This document shows, one piece after another, positions 18,752 through 28,681 of a DNA stretch of 64,000 nucleotides (its first letter is position 1; each line of letters begins with the position of its first letter). The translations under genes were made by a program, and so were the position numbers. The notes beneath the pieces are model-generated. The model had not been told where the DNA came from, made no database searches, and worked only from the letters and a program-made list of their open reading frames with translations. This DNA comes from Herminiimonas arsenitoxidans (GTDB lineage Bacteria > Pseudomonadota > Gammaproteobacteria > Burkholderiales > Burkholderiaceae_D): positions 1,798,001 through 1,862,000 of the forward strand of contig NZ_LT671418.1 in assembly GCF_900130075.1 (NCBI RefSeq), written 5' to 3'.

Positions 18752-20542
18752 TCAGAACTGCGTCTCGTCCAGTGCCAACACACCGCTGCTGCCGGCAATA
18801 ATCGCGCTACGATAACCGGCAGCCTGCGACAAAAAGTAATCCGCAAAGAAGCGCGCCGTCGCCAACTTCGCCTGATAAAACTTCGCATCACCCTCGCCCG
18901 CATCCAGCTTAGCTTGGGCAATCAATGCAGCACGCGCCATCTGCCAACCGCCAAGCACTATGCCTGCCAGTTTCAGATACGGCACGCTACCGGCAAACAC
19001 TCCCTTGATATCGGATTGAATATTCGCTACGACATAGGCAACCACATCTTCCAGCGCAGTAGACGCCGCAGCGAGATGCGTATGTATCGCAGCCAAATCT
19101 TTGGATGAAGCTGCTGCCAGTTCAGCTTCCGTTTCGCGTACGCGCGCGATAATGTTGCGTGCGACTGCACCGCCATCGCGCACTGTTTTACGTCCGACCA
19201 AATCGTTGGCTTGTATCGCCGTCGTGCCTTCATATATCGTCAGGATGCGTGCATCGCGATAGTATTGCGCCGCGCCGGTTTCTTCGATGAAGCCCATGCC
19301 ACCATGTATCTGCAAACCGGTAGATGCCACATCTATCGACATCTCGGTCGACCAGCCCTTGATGATAGGCACCAGGAATTCATAGAAAGCCTGATTGGCG
19401 TTCCGTACTTTTTCATCCGTGTGATGATGCGCGACATCAAAAGCAGCAGCACCAACATAAGCCAGCGCACGTGCCGCCTCTATCTGCGCACGCATAGACA
19501 TCAACATGCGGCGCACATCCGGTTGATGAATAATCGACACTGCCGTTGGCGAACCTTCCAGATCTTTCGATTGCACACGATCTTTCGCATACGCGACAGC
19601 TTTTTGATATGCGCGTTCGGCCACACTGATGCCTTGTATGCCGACTGCAAAACGTGCAGCGTTCATCATGATAAACATGGTTTCCAGCCCGCGATTCTCT
19701 TGGCCTAGCAGCGTGCCGATAGCACCACCGTGATCACCGAATTGCAGTACCGCAGTCGGACTCGCCTTGATGCCCAGCTTATGTTCTATCGATACACAAA
19801 ACGCATCGTTACGTTCGCCCAAAGAACCATCGACATTGACCAGAAATTTCGGAACCAGGAATAAGGAAATACCCTTCACGCCTTCCGGCGCATCCGGCGT
19901 GCGCGCCAACACGAGGTGGATGATGTTCTCCGCCATATCGTGCTCACCATAGGTGATGAATATCTTGGTGCCGGAAATTTTGTAAGTGCCGTCGCCTTGC
20001 GGTATCGCACGTGACCGCACCATCGCCAGATCGGAGCCGGCTTGCGGCTCGGTCAGGTTCATGGTGCCAGTCCATTTACCAGCGATGAAGTTAGGAAGAA
20101 ATTTTTCTTTCTGTGCGTCCGAACCGGCTGTCATCAGCGCTTCGATCGCGCCGTCGGTCAGTAGAGGACACAAGGCAAACGAGAGATTCGCCGAATTCAA
20201 CATTTCCATGCACGGCGTTGCGACCAGCTTGGGCAAACCCTGCCCGCCAAAATCTGCCGGATGTTGCACACCTTGCCAGCCCGCTGCACCATAAGCCTTG
20301 AATGCTTCCTTGAAACCGGGCGTGGTCGTGACCTTGCCGTCTTTCCACTCGCTCGGATGTTGATCGCCGGTCTGATTCAGCGGTGCAATCACTTCGCTGC
20401 AAAAGCGCGCATTTTCTTCCAGCACCGCTTCCACCGTTTCCGGCGTTGCATCTTCACAACCGGGCAAGGCATTGATGGCCGACAGATCGGCCAGCTCGTT
20501 CATCACGAACAGCATGTCTTTCAAAGGGGCAAGGTAAGTCAT
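18752..20542 (-). CDS. Acyl-CoA dehydrogenase, long form
   Basis: The 596-residue FAD enzyme oxidises acyl-CoA to enoyl-CoA and passes electrons to ETF. Core motifs are MNLTEPQAGSDLA near 164-176, the GTKIFITYGEHDM flavin region, and the IHGGMGFIEETG...RDARI..IYEGTTAIQ block near 407-440. The roughly 100-residue C-terminal extension is that of the long betaproteobacterial group, which includes DmdC-like enzymes. The substrate is not readable. A good AGGAG site precedes ATG at 20542. It lies downstream of etfBA, separated by a long inverted repeat at 20559-20641. Confidence 0.92.
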   Translation of the reverse strand: MTYLAPLKDMLFVMNELADLSAINALPGCEDATPETVEAVLEENARFCSEVIAPLNQTGDQHPSEWKDGKVTTTPGFKEAFKAYGAAGWQGVQHPADFGGQGLPKLVATPCMEMLNSANLSFALCPLLTDGAIEALMTAGSDAQKEKFLPNFIAGKWTGTMNLTEPQAGSDLAMVRSRAIPQGDGTYKISGTKIFITYGEHDMAENIIHLVLARTPDAPEGVKGISLFLVPKFLVNVDGSLGERNDAFCVSIEHKLGIKASPTAVLQFGDHGGAIGTLLGQENRGLETMFIMMNAARFAVGIQGISVAERAYQKAVAYAKDRVQSKDLEGSPTAVSIIHQPDVRRMLMSMRAQIEAARALAYVGAAAFDVAHHHTDEKVRNANQAFYEFLVPIIKGWSTEMSIDVASTGLQIHGGMGFIEETGAAQYYRDARILTIYEGTTAIQANDLVGRKTVRDGGAVARNIIARVRETEAELAAASSKDLAAIHTHLAAASTALEDVVAYVVANIQSDIKGVFAGSVPYLKLAGIVLGGWQMARAALIAQAKLDAGEGDAKFYQAKLATARFFADYFLSQAAGYRSAIIAGSSGVLALDETQF

Positions 20543-20558
20543 GCAAGGCTCCTAAAAG

Positions 20559-20641
20559 AAAATGGGCAGGACGTTCAGCTATTTGCAGTGTGCCAGAAAA
20601 AATCCTGAACGCACTACTAAGCTACCCGTCCTGCCCATTTT
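20559..20641 (-). promoter_or_regulatory. Perfect 15-bp inverted repeat in the acyl-CoA dehydrogenase leader
   Basis: AAAATGGGCAGGACG at 20559-20573 is repeated inverted at 20627-20641, with 53 bases between. A nested second dyad, CGTTCAG at 20572-20578 and CTGAACG at 20605-20611, shares the inner edge. In the minus-strand transcript the outer stem ends ten bases before the AGGAG ribosome site. It could be a processing or attenuation structure between etfA and the dehydrogenase gene, or an operator pair. It lacks a terminator U-run. Confidence 0.7.
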
Positions 20642-20679
20642 GATGCAACGACATTGCCGTTGCACCACTTCTACTTAAC

Positions 20680-21609
20680 TTAGCCCAGCTCTGTTACCAG
20701 TTGCGGAACAACTTCAAACAAATCGCCAACAATGCCGTAATCCGCTACCGAGAAAATCGGCGCCTCCGCATCCTTGTTGATCGCAACGATCACTTTGGAA
20801 TCCTTCATACCGGCCAAATGCTGAATCGCGCCGGAGATACCGACCGCGATATACAGTTCAGGCGCGACGATCTTGCCGGTCTGACCGACTTGCCAATCGT
20901 TAGGCACGTAACCCGCGTCAACTGCTGCGCGCGATGCACCCATCGCAGCACCAAGCTTGTCAGCCAAAGGTTCGAGGATCTTGAAGTTGTCTGCAGAGCC
21001 CATGCCGCGACCGCCGGAAACAACGATCTTCGCTGCAGTCAATTCAGGACGCGCAGATGTTGCCAACTCGCGCGATACGAATGACGACTTGCCGGAGTCG
21101 GCAACTGCCGTGACGTTTTCTATCGTCGCCGAACCACCTTCTGCTGCGGAATCAAATGCGGTTGCACGCACAGTGATGACTTTGATCGCATCCGACGATT
21201 GCACGGTTGCGATGGCGTTACCGGCATAGAAAGGACGCTCGAAAGTATCTGGTGTAACGACCTTGGTGATTTCAGAAATTTGCGCCACATCCAGTTTGGC
21301 AGCCACGCGTGGCAAAATGTTTTTACCGTAGGCAGTTGCTGGTGCGAGGATATGCGAATAGTTGGCAGCCAGTGCCAGAGCTTGCGCCGCGACGTTTTCT
21401 GCCAAACCGTCGGCGAACTGTGCGCCGTCTGCAACCAGGACCTTGGTCACGCCAGTAATTTTCGCAGCGGCTTGCACGGCTGCATCCGCTTGATGGCCAG
21501 CGACCAGAACGTGGACTTCGCCGCCGCATTGCAAGGCAGCGGTAACGGTATGCAGGGTGCTGCCTTTCAAGGAGGCATTATCGTGTTCGGCAATGACGAG
21601 TGCTGTCAT
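20680..21609 (-). CDS. etfA: Electron transfer flavoprotein, alpha subunit
   Basis: The 309-residue protein binds FAD and, with EtfB, carries electrons from acyl-CoA dehydrogenases to ETF-quinone oxidoreductase. The C-terminal FAD domain shows VVSGGRGMGSADNF near 192-205, SRAAVDAGYVPNDWQVGQTGK near 228-248, and YIAVGISGAIQHLAGMKDS near 253-271. Length is normal. It is 65 bases downstream of etfB and upstream of the acyl-CoA dehydrogenase, a coherent beta-oxidation cluster. Confidence 0.97.
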   Translation of the reverse strand: MTALVIAEHDNASLKGSTLHTVTAALQCGGEVHVLVAGHQADAAVQAAAKITGVTKVLVADGAQFADGLAENVAAQALALAANYSHILAPATAYGKNILPRVAAKLDVAQISEITKVVTPDTFERPFYAGNAIATVQSSDAIKVITVRATAFDSAAEGGSATIENVTAVADSGKSSFVSRELATSARPELTAAKIVVSGGRGMGSADNFKILEPLADKLGAAMGASRAAVDAGYVPNDWQVGQTGKIVAPELYIAVGISGAIQHLAGMKDSKVIVAINKDAEAPIFSVADYGIVGDLFEVVPQLVTELG

Positions 21610-21674
21610 GATGAATTCCTGTGATGTTTGTCTATGAAGCAGCGGCGCAGTATGCGCACGCCTGCTACAGATAA

Positions 21675-22424
21675 TTAAATGACTTTGGCGTCGTTCTTGA
21701 GTTTCTCGACCAGCGTTTTCACGTCTGGCACGATGATGCCGGCCGAGCGCTTCGCTGGCTCGACAACTTTCAAGGTTTTCAAACGCGGTGTGACATCAAC
21801 GCCCAGATCGGCTGGTTTGAAGTTTTCCAGCGTTTTCTTCTTCGCCTTCATGATATTAGGCAACGTCACATAACGCGGTTCATTCAAACGCAAGTCGGTA
21901 GTCACGATAGCTGGCAAGGTCAGCGAAACAACTTCCAGACCGCCATCAACTTCACGCGTCACTTTGACTTTGTCGCCGTCAACTTCAATTTTTGATGCAT
22001 AGGTTGCTTGCGGCCAGTCCAGCAAGGCTGCCAGCATCTGACCGGTCTGGTTGGCATCATCATCGATCGCCTGCTTACCCAGAATGATTAGTTGCGGTTG
22101 TTCCTTGTCGGCGATTGCCTTCAACAACTTGGCGACAGCCAATGGCTGCAACTCAACATCAGTTTCCACCAGAATGGCGCGGTCTGCGCCGATCGCCATC
22201 GCGGTGCGCAGGGTTTCCTGCGATTGCAAAATACCGCAAGAGACGGCGATGATTTCAGTTGCTTTACCGGCTTCTTTCAGACGGGTCGCTTCTTCCACTG
22301 CGATTTCATCGAAGGGGTTCATCGACATTTTGACGTTGGCGATATCGACACCGGTTTGATCCGATTTGACGCGGACCTTGACGTTGTAATCAACCACACG
22401 TTTGACTGGAACCAACACTTTCAT
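21675..22424 (-). CDS. etfB: Electron transfer flavoprotein, beta subunit
   Basis: The 249-residue AMP-binding subunit begins [20 protein letters not shown]. It includes [11 protein letters not shown] near 38-48, the family signature region with [21 protein letters not shown] near 113-133, and [23 protein letters not shown] near 181-203. I chose ATG at 22424; a longer frame reaches 22472 but its extra residues are not family-like. A sigma-70-like promoter (TGAGCA, 17 bases, TATAAT) lies at 22474-22502, which also fits this start. Confidence 0.97.
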   Translation of the reverse strand: MKVLVPVKRVVDYNVKVRVKSDQTGVDIANVKMSMNPFDEIAVEEATRLKEAGKATEIIAVSCGILQSQETLRTAMAIGADRAILVETDVELQPLAVAKLLKAIADKEQPQLIILGKQAIDDDANQTGQMLAALLDWPQATYASKIEVDGDKVKVTREVDGGLEVVSLTLPAIVTTDLRLNEPRYVTLPNIMKAKKKTLENFKPADLGVDVTPRLKTLKVVEPAKRSAGIIVPDVKTLVEKLKNDAKVI

Positions 22425-22473
22425 AGCTCTGCCTTTGAAAAAGTCACAAGGACGTAAATGTAAACTAGGCAAG

Positions 22474-22502
22474 ATTATAAACGGAAGTGGCGCAGATGCT
22501 CA
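22474..22502 (-). promoter_or_regulatory. Predicted sigma-70 promoter of etfBA
   Basis: On the minus strand, TATAAT is complementary to 22474-22479 and TGAGCA to 22497-22502, with a 17-base spacer. The -10 box is consensus and the -35 is a partial match. It would start a leader of about 45 bases before etfB. Confidence 0.55.
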
Positions 22503-22612
22503 GCGCACGCCGATTTGACCAGCCCGATGGAGTAAAAGGATGTAATAGGTGGCCCAGTCAATTACCTGCAGCCAAGACGATGCATGCTGCATCGAGAAGT
22601 TGTCTAATATTT

Positions 22613-22642
22613 AAAAAACATGGGTACGCATCGGTACCCATC
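22613..22642 (-). terminator. Terminator after the TusA-like gene
   Basis: On the minus strand GATGGGTACC-GATGC-GTACCCATG folds into a stem and is followed by a run of six U. It starts four bases after the TusA-like stop codon. Confidence 0.85.
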
Positions 22643-22645
22643 GTC

Positions 22646-22879
22646 TTATTTGCGTTGCATGAAGAAGGTGAAAACTTCATTGTCCTGGCTTTGCTCCAGC
22701 AAATGATTGCCAGTCTGTTTCGCAAATGCCTGAAAGTCACGCACCGAGCCTGGGTCTGTTGCCTGCACACGCAGCACCTGACCGCTTGCCATCTCTGCCA
22801 GTGCTTTCTTCGTCTTCAATATCGGTAATGGGCAATTCAAACCCCGTGCATCGAGGTCCTTGGTAAATTCCATGGTCAT
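22646..22879 (-). CDS. TusA/YedF-family sulfurtransferase
   Basis: The 77-residue protein has the TusA signature DARGLNCPLPILKTKKAL, with Cys16 in a CPxP motif at the start of the first helix. Such proteins carry persulfide sulfur for tRNA thiolation or other sulfur transfer. It is a monocistronic minus-strand gene with its own terminator, between alaS and etfB. The exact pathway cannot be told from sequence. TusA itself, YedF and SirA-like proteins are alike at this level. Confidence 0.88.
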   Translation of the reverse strand: MTMEFTKDLDARGLNCPLPILKTKKALAEMASGQVLRVQATDPGSVRDFQAFAKQTGNHLLEQSQDNEVFTFFMQRK

Positions 22880-23103
22880 GCTCTCACATCAGTACTAATT
22901 CGGGCGTTTGATTCTACTCTCAAACGCAATAGCGGGATGCCGAAGCGCCCGAGAAACAGCTTATTTAACAATTACTTGCATTAATTCGTCGCTTTTAATG
23001 CTCAATGGAAAATAGTATCGGTGTGCACAGCGGCACGCCCGATTTTTCATTGGAAATGAGCAAGTGACGGAAGTCAGTCAAGCTGACTCCCGGCTGAAAT
23101 GGA

Positions 23104-25710
23104 TCAGACGCGTTCGCCGACCCAGGCAGCAACACCTTGCAATGCTGCCGGCAAACCGCTGGCATCCGTACCGCCAGCTTGCGCCATATCCGGCTTGCCG
23201 CCGCCCTTGCCGCCAACTTGCTGCGCGACAAAGTTGACCAGATCACCGGCTTTGACCTTGCTGGTGGAATCCGCCGTCACACCTGCAATCAGACTAACCT
23301 TGCCATCATTGACCGCAGCCAACACAATCGCGGCGGTTTTCAACTTGTCTTTCAACTTATCCATGGTGCTGCGTAAGGTCGCTACATCAGCGCCTTCCAA
23401 CACGGCTGCCAAGACTTTGATGCCTTTGACATCAACCGCCTGCAACAGCAATTCATCACCTTGCGAAGAAGCCAGCTTGCCCTTCAAGGCAGCGACTTCA
23501 CGCTCCAGCTGTTTCACTTGATCCAGCACTTGCACCAGACGTGGTTGCAATTCTGTCGTCGATGATTTCAAGGTTGCAGCGGCGCTGTGCACGGTTGCTT
23601 CCAGATCCTGCAGATAAGCCAATGCGTTGGCACCAGTAATCGCTTCAATACGACGTACACCGGCAGCAACACCGCTCTCGCCGATGACTTTGAACATGCC
23701 AATATCGCCAGTGCGAGTAACGTGCGTACCGCCGCACAGTTCACGGCTGGAACCGATGTCGAGTACGCGCACGGTTTCGCCGTACTTCTCGCCGAACAAC
23801 ATCATCGCGCCTGTCTTCTGCGCCGACTCGATATCCATCACACGTGCTTGTGTGTCGGAGTTGGCGAGGATTTCTGCATTGACGCGTTTCTCGATTTCCA
23901 GAATCTGATCGTGCGTCACCGCTGCATTGTGTGCAAAATCGAAACGTGTTTTGTCTGCATCAACCAGCGAACCTTTTTGCTGCACATGGTCGCCCAACAC
24001 TTCACGCAAAGCCTTGTGCATGATGTGTGTCACCGAATGATTACGCATGGTTGCAGCGCGGCGTGCACCATCAACTGCAGCTTTGACCTTGTCGCCTATG
24101 TTCAACGCGCCTTGCGTTTGCATACCGTGATGACCGTAGACATCAGCTTTGATTTTTTGCGTATCTTCGACGCCGAACTGCACGCCTTCAGCACTGATAA
24201 AACCTTGATCACCAACCTGACCGCCACTCTCCGCATAAAACGGTGTGGTGTCGAGTACGACGATACCGGCCTGACCTTCTTTCAAGGTCTGCACAGCCGT
24301 GCCTTCGAAATACAAACCGACTACAGTCGATTGCGCTTCCAAATGCTCGTAACCGGTGAAGACATTGCCCGCGCCGGTGTATTCAACCGCGCGTTCCATC
24401 TTGAACTTGCCAGCGGCACGACCTGCGGCTTTTTGTTTTTCCATCGCAGCAGCAAAGCCTGCTTCATCGACGCTCATGCCGCGTTCGCGGCACACGTCAG
24501 CCGACAAATCGAGTGGGAAGCCGAAAGTATCGTGCAACTTGAATGCCACTTCGCCCGGCAAGACTTTAGTACCAGCCAATGCCGTATCGAGAATCTCCAT
24601 ACCGTTGGCCAAGGTTTCAAAGAAACGTTCTTCTTCTGCCTTCAGCACTTCGGTAATGCGTTGTTCATCAGCCTTCAATTTTGGATAGGCTTCGCCCATC
24701 TGCTCGACCAAATCTTTCACCATCTTGTGGAAGAATGGTTTTTTCTGACCGAGCTTGTAACCGTGACGGATCGCACGACGGATGATGCGGCGCTGTACGT
24801 AACCGCGACCTTCGTTCGAAGGAATCACGCCGTCAGCAACCAGGAAAGCAGTCGCGCGGATGTGATCGGCGATGACTTTCAACGAATTGTTGGTGAGGTC
24901 TTTGGTATTCGTTTCGCGACCGGCAGCCTTGATCAAAGCCTCGAAGGTATCGATCTCGTAGTTGCTATGTACGTGTTGCAGAATCGCAGCCAGACGTTCC
25001 AGACCCATGCCGGTATCGACGCACGGTGCCGGCAGCGGTTTAACCGAGCCATCTTCCGCCATATCGAACTGCATGAAAACGTTGTTCCAGATTTCGATGA
25101 AGCGATCGCCATCTTCATCCGGGCTGCCTGGAGGACCGCCGGCGATGTGTGGACCGTGATCGTAGAAAATTTCCGAGCAAGGGCCGCATGGGCCGGTATC
25201 AGCCATCATCCAGAAGTTATCTGATTTGTAGCGACCGCCCTTGTTGTCGCCGATGCGAATAACGCGCTCAGGCGGCAGACCAATTTCCTTGGTCCAGATG
25301 TCGTAGGCTTCTTGATCTTCGATGTAGACCGTGGCCAGCAACTTCTCGGCCGGCAAACCATAAACCTTGGTGAGCAATTCCCACGACCATTTCAATGCAT
25401 CTTGCTTGAAGTAGTCGCCGAAGCTCCAATTGCCCAGCATTTCGAAGAAAGTATGGTGACGTGCGGTGTAACCGACGTTTTCCAGATCGTTGTGTTTGCC
25501 GCCAGCGCGCAGGCAGGCTTGTACCGAAGTTGCGCGCACATACGGACGCTTGTCTTCACCCAGAAACACGTCCTTGAACTGCACCATCCCTGAGTTGGTA
25601 AACATCAACGTTGGATCATTGCCCGGCACCAGCGGGCTGGACGCCACGATGGTGTGGCCTTTGGATTCAAAGAACTTCAGGAATTTTTCGCGGATTTCGG
25701 ACGAGTTCAT
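23104..25710 (-). CDS. alaS: Alanyl-tRNA synthetase
   Basis: The 868-residue class II synthetase charges tRNA-Ala. The N-terminus [22 protein letters not shown], motif 2 region with [31 protein letters not shown], editing-domain zinc motif [11 protein letters not shown] near residue 555, and CGGTHV near 658 are all present. The C-terminal DHHA1-type domain ends in [12 protein letters not shown]. Length is standard. A long open frame on the opposite strand (23587-25224) is a coding shadow. A TATAAT-like -10 sits at 25752-25757 upstream. Confidence 0.98.
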   Translation of the reverse strand: MNSSEIREKFLKFFESKGHTIVASSPLVPGNDPTLMFTNSGMVQFKDVFLGEDKRPYVRATSVQACLRAGGKHNDLENVGYTARHHTFFEMLGNWSFGDYFKQDALKWSWELLTKVYGLPAEKLLATVYIEDQEAYDIWTKEIGLPPERVIRIGDNKGGRYKSDNFWMMADTGPCGPCSEIFYDHGPHIAGGPPGSPDEDGDRFIEIWNNVFMQFDMAEDGSVKPLPAPCVDTGMGLERLAAILQHVHSNYEIDTFEALIKAAGRETNTKDLTNNSLKVIADHIRATAFLVADGVIPSNEGRGYVQRRIIRRAIRHGYKLGQKKPFFHKMVKDLVEQMGEAYPKLKADEQRITEVLKAEEERFFETLANGMEILDTALAGTKVLPGEVAFKLHDTFGFPLDLSADVCRERGMSVDEAGFAAAMEKQKAAGRAAGKFKMERAVEYTGAGNVFTGYEHLEAQSTVVGLYFEGTAVQTLKEGQAGIVVLDTTPFYAESGGQVGDQGFISAEGVQFGVEDTQKIKADVYGHHGMQTQGALNIGDKVKAAVDGARRAATMRNHSVTHIMHKALREVLGDHVQQKGSLVDADKTRFDFAHNAAVTHDQILEIEKRVNAEILANSDTQARVMDIESAQKTGAMMLFGEKYGETVRVLDIGSSRELCGGTHVTRTGDIGMFKVIGESGVAAGVRRIEAITGANALAYLQDLEATVHSAAATLKSSTTELQPRLVQVLDQVKQLEREVAALKGKLASSQGDELLLQAVDVKGIKVLAAVLEGADVATLRSTMDKLKDKLKTAAIVLAAVNDGKVSLIAGVTADSTSKVKAGDLVNFVAQQVGGKGGGKPDMAQAGGTDASGLPAALQGVAAWVGERV

Positions 25711-25813
25711 GTTCTGGCTAAAAGTAAGGAAATGGGTGGTGCAAACGGGAGATTATACGTGATATGCGCACGATAACCCTGCCCACTTCATGGTCGAAAC
25801 CACATGCAAGCAG

Positions 25814-26596
25814 TCAACGCGCAGATGGAGAAATATGCCCTTCGGCGCTGCCGAAGTGTGGGCCAATCAAGTCTATCCGGTCAGTGCAGAAGCCATCGAC
25901 GCCCCAGGACAGGATTTCTGTCGCTCTGGCCGGTTCGTTGACGGTATAGCAAAACAGGCCAAACCCGGCCTCTTTGATCGCGCGCGCCAGCGGCGGCGTC
26001 AGGTTCTTGTGATTGGTATTGAGCGAGATTGCGCCCAAGGTATGCAGACGCTCATTCCAATCCTGCGGAATTTCATCCACCAGAAAGCCGCGCGGTACAT
26101 CCGGTGCTGCCAATTGCGCCGCTTGCAGGGCTTCGAACGAGAATGAAGACAGCAAAGGCAAGGCCGCCGGTGTGTAAGCGAGCTTGTTTTCAAACAAACG
26201 CTTGGTCGCCTGCGCCACGACCCAACCGGTTTGATCTTCAAAACCCGGCACCGGCTTGATCTCGATATTCATCCAGATATTGTTGTGCATGCAGAAAGTG
26301 GCCACTTGCTCGAAAGTCGGTATCGGCTCGCCTATATATTCCTCGCCAAACCACGCTCCAGCATCGCGCGCCGTCAATTCCTGCGCGGTGAAATCAGCCA
26401 CGCTGCCCTCGCCCGCCACGGTGCGGCCAAAATCCGGATCGTGCATCACGATGGGCACGCCGTCTTTAGACAGCATCACATCGAACTCAACCGCGTGGAA
26501 ACCGTGCGTCAAACCACAGCGCATCGCCGCAATCGTGTTTTCTGGTGCCAGCACACCGCCACCGCGATGCGCAACAATCTTGGGATAGGGCCACAT
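25814..26596 (-). CDS. ugpQ: Glycerophosphodiester phosphodiesterase
   Basis: The protein is 260 residues from the preferred ATG at 26596 (MWPYPKIVAHRGGG). It hydrolyses glycerophosphodiesters to glycerol-3-phosphate and an alcohol. The TIM-barrel GDPD motifs are AHRGGGVLAPENT at the N-terminus (catalytic His, Arg, Glu), EFDVMLSKDGVPIVMHD about residues 38-54, and NIEIKP near 110. The C-terminal VDGFCTDRIDLIG segment is typical. A frame extension to 26647 exists but adds no family-like sequence. No signal peptide is seen, so it is a cytoplasmic UgpQ-type enzyme. Confidence 0.92.
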   Translation of the reverse strand: MWPYPKIVAHRGGGVLAPENTIAAMRCGLTHGFHAVEFDVMLSKDGVPIVMHDPDFGRTVAGEGSVADFTAQELTARDAGAWFGEEYIGEPIPTFEQVATFCMHNNIWMNIEIKPVPGFEDQTGWVVAQATKRLFENKLAYTPAALPLLSSFSFEALQAAQLAAPDVPRGFLVDEIPQDWNERLHTLGAISLNTNHKNLTPPLARAIKEAGFGLFCYTVNEPARATEILSWGVDGFCTDRIDLIGPHFGSAEGHISPSAR

Positions 26597-26862
26597 GGTT
26601 GTCTTCCAATCGACTCGTTGCGAGACAGTGTATATAACAATGCGCATTTATCAACTACATCCTGAATGCATTTCGCGGATATACAGGAGTTCTCAACCTT
26701 GCCTTTTCAATACGAGACCTCAGGCTTACTAACAGTTAGAATGTCCTCGCTTTCGCAACCGGGCGCACTGAGGTGCATACACAGTCATCCGGAAGCAGCA
26801 TCAACATCATTCGCGCAGATCATTTTCACTCTGCCTAAGCAACTAGATATCAGGATTACATC

Positions 26863-28461
26863 ATGTCGTCATTTGACTGGAACAACCCATACCCATCGAT
26901 CCGCGCTCCACTGTTTGCGCGTAACGTCGTCTCGACTTCGCAACCGCTGGCGGCACAAGCCGGCCTGCGCATGTTGCTTAAAGGCGGCAATGCAGTCGAT
27001 GCAGCGATCGCGGCGGCAGCGGCCATCACCATCGTTGAACCAGTCTCCTGCGGCCTCGGCAGCGATGCATTCGCACTGGTGTGGGACGGCAAGGAATTGC
27101 ACGGCTTGAACGGCTCCGGCACGTCGCCAGCAGGATGGACACCAGAATATTTCAAGCAAAAGCACAACAACGTCATGCCCGAACGCGGCTGGGATACCGT
27201 TACCGTTCCTGGCGCTGTCGCCAGCTGGGTGGCCTTGTCCAAGCGTTTCGGTAAATTGCCTTTCGCCGATTTGATGGAACCAGCGATTGAGCTGGCAGCA
27301 CGCGGCCACATGGTCTCGCCTGTTGTGCAAAAGAAATGGAGCAACGCCGTCCCGATTCTGAAAAATCAACCCGGCTTTGCAGAAAACTTCATGCCGCACG
27401 GCCGCGCACCGCACGTAGGCGAACAATTCGTCTTCAGCGATGCTGCTAAAACCCTGACCAAAATCGCGAAAACCAATGGCGAAGCCTACTATCGTGGCGA
27501 ATTGGCAGAATCCATCGTCAACTTCGCCAAAGAACACGGCGCAGCGATGACGCTGGCCGATCTTGCAGGCTTCCAGCCGGAATGGGTCAAACCGATTCAA
27601 AAAGATTACGCCGGTCATACCGTGCACGAGATTCCACCAAACGGCCAAGGCATCGCCGCACTGATCGCACTCGGCATCCTCGACAAGCTCGACATCACAC
27701 GCTTCGCAGTTGATTCCGTCGAAGCACAACACCTGCAAATCGAAGCAATGAAACTCGCCTTCGCCGACACCTACAAATGGGTCGCCGATGAAAAGTACAT
27801 GACCCAAGTCACCGTCAAGGATTTGCTCGACGACGGTTACCTGAGCGAACGCGCCAAGCTGATCAAGATGGATCAAGCCACCCGCTTCAACCACGGCACG
27901 CCACCAAAAGGCGGCACCATTTACCTGACCGCAGCGGACGAAAGCGGCATGATGGTCAGCTTCATCCAGTCGAACTACATGGGCTTCGGCTCCGGCGTAG
28001 TGGTTCCGGGCACCGGCATCAGCTTGCAAAATCGCGGCTTCAGCTTCAACCTCAGCCCTAACCACCCGAACTGCGTCGCACCGAACAAGCGTCCTTTCCA
28101 CACCATCATCCCTGGCTTCCTCAGCAAGGACGGTCAACCAGAAATGAGCTTCGGCGTCATGGGCGGCAATATGCAACCGCAAGGTCATGTGCAAACCCTG
28201 ATCCGCATGCTGTCGTACAACCAGCAACCGCAAGCCGCATGCGATGCACCACGCTGGAAGGTCAACGTCGGCATGTCCGTCGATGTGGAAGAAACGATGC
28301 CGTCAGATGTACGTGCAGCCTTGCTGGCACGCGGTCACAAGATCGAAAACATCGCCGACAGCTATATGGATTTCGGCGCTGGTCAATTCATCTGGAAAAC
28401 CGAAAACGGCTACATCGCTGCCAGCGATCCACGTCGCGATGGTCAAGCTGTCGGTTACTAA
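26863..28461 (+). CDS. Gamma-glutamyltransferase family protein
   Basis: The 532-residue Ntn-hydrolase-type protein has the large-subunit signature TSQPLAAQAGLRMLLKGGNAVDAAIAAAAA near 26-55 and GSDAFALVW. The small-subunit start is marked by KGGTIYLTAAD, with a candidate autoprocessing and catalytic Thr at about residue 352. Classical enzymes read TTHxS here, so this is a divergent, YwrD-like branch. It has no signal peptide and is probably cytoplasmic. AGGA precedes the ATG. Substrate may be glutathione or another gamma-glutamyl compound. The 454-residue frame on the other strand is a shadow. Confidence 0.88.
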   Translation: MSSFDWNNPYPSIRAPLFARNVVSTSQPLAAQAGLRMLLKGGNAVDAAIAAAAAITIVEPVSCGLGSDAFALVWDGKELHGLNGSGTSPAGWTPEYFKQKHNNVMPERGWDTVTVPGAVASWVALSKRFGKLPFADLMEPAIELAARGHMVSPVVQKKWSNAVPILKNQPGFAENFMPHGRAPHVGEQFVFSDAAKTLTKIAKTNGEAYYRGELAESIVNFAKEHGAAMTLADLAGFQPEWVKPIQKDYAGHTVHEIPPNGQGIAALIALGILDKLDITRFAVDSVEAQHLQIEAMKLAFADTYKWVADEKYMTQVTVKDLLDDGYLSERAKLIKMDQATRFNHGTPPKGGTIYLTAADESGMMVSFIQSNYMGFGSGVVVPGTGISLQNRGFSFNLSPNHPNCVAPNKRPFHTIIPGFLSKDGQPEMSFGVMGGNMQPQGHVQTLIRMLSYNQQPQAACDAPRWKVNVGMSVDVEETMPSDVRAALLARGHKIENIADSYMDFGAGQFIWKTENGYIAASDPRRDGQAVGY

Positions 28462-28564
28462 TCACAATCGACAACGCGCACGCATTAGATTCACATCAAT
28501 TCACGTTCCCGTAACGCCAGTGTCACTGCTTTATGAGAACATTGTTTCAGGCTGTTGACAGACC

Positions 28565-28611
28565 CCGGAGTTGCGCACGATTCATGCTTTAGCAATCGTG
28601 CGCAACTCCGG
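28565..28611. repeat. Perfect 18-bp inverted repeat, 11-base loop
   Basis: The arms 28565-28582 (CCGGAGTTGCGCACGATT) and 28594-28611 are exact reverse complements; within the loop GC-TTTA-GC can add a small inner stem. It lies about 100 bases past the gamma-glutamyltransferase and 70 before the DUF1275 gene. No U-run follows on either strand, so a plain intrinsic terminator is doubtful. It may be an operator, a REP-like element or an RNA-stabilising hairpin. Confidence 0.8.
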
Positions 28612-28681
28612 ACTGTTTGTACCGTCCAAGGAGCAATGTTTAGCATGCAGGATGTCGCATGGATCAAGTACTGGAGGATCG

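Noticed and set aside
23587..25224. 545-codon open frame opposite alaS
   Set aside because: It lies wholly antisense to the complete alaS gene, has no ribosome site or recognisable domain, and is the kind of shadow frame produced by GC-rich codon bias.
26869..28233. 454-codon open frame opposite the gamma-glutamyltransferase
   Set aside because: Antisense shadow of an intact, recognisable gene; residue composition (Cys/His/Val/Glu rich) is not protein-like.
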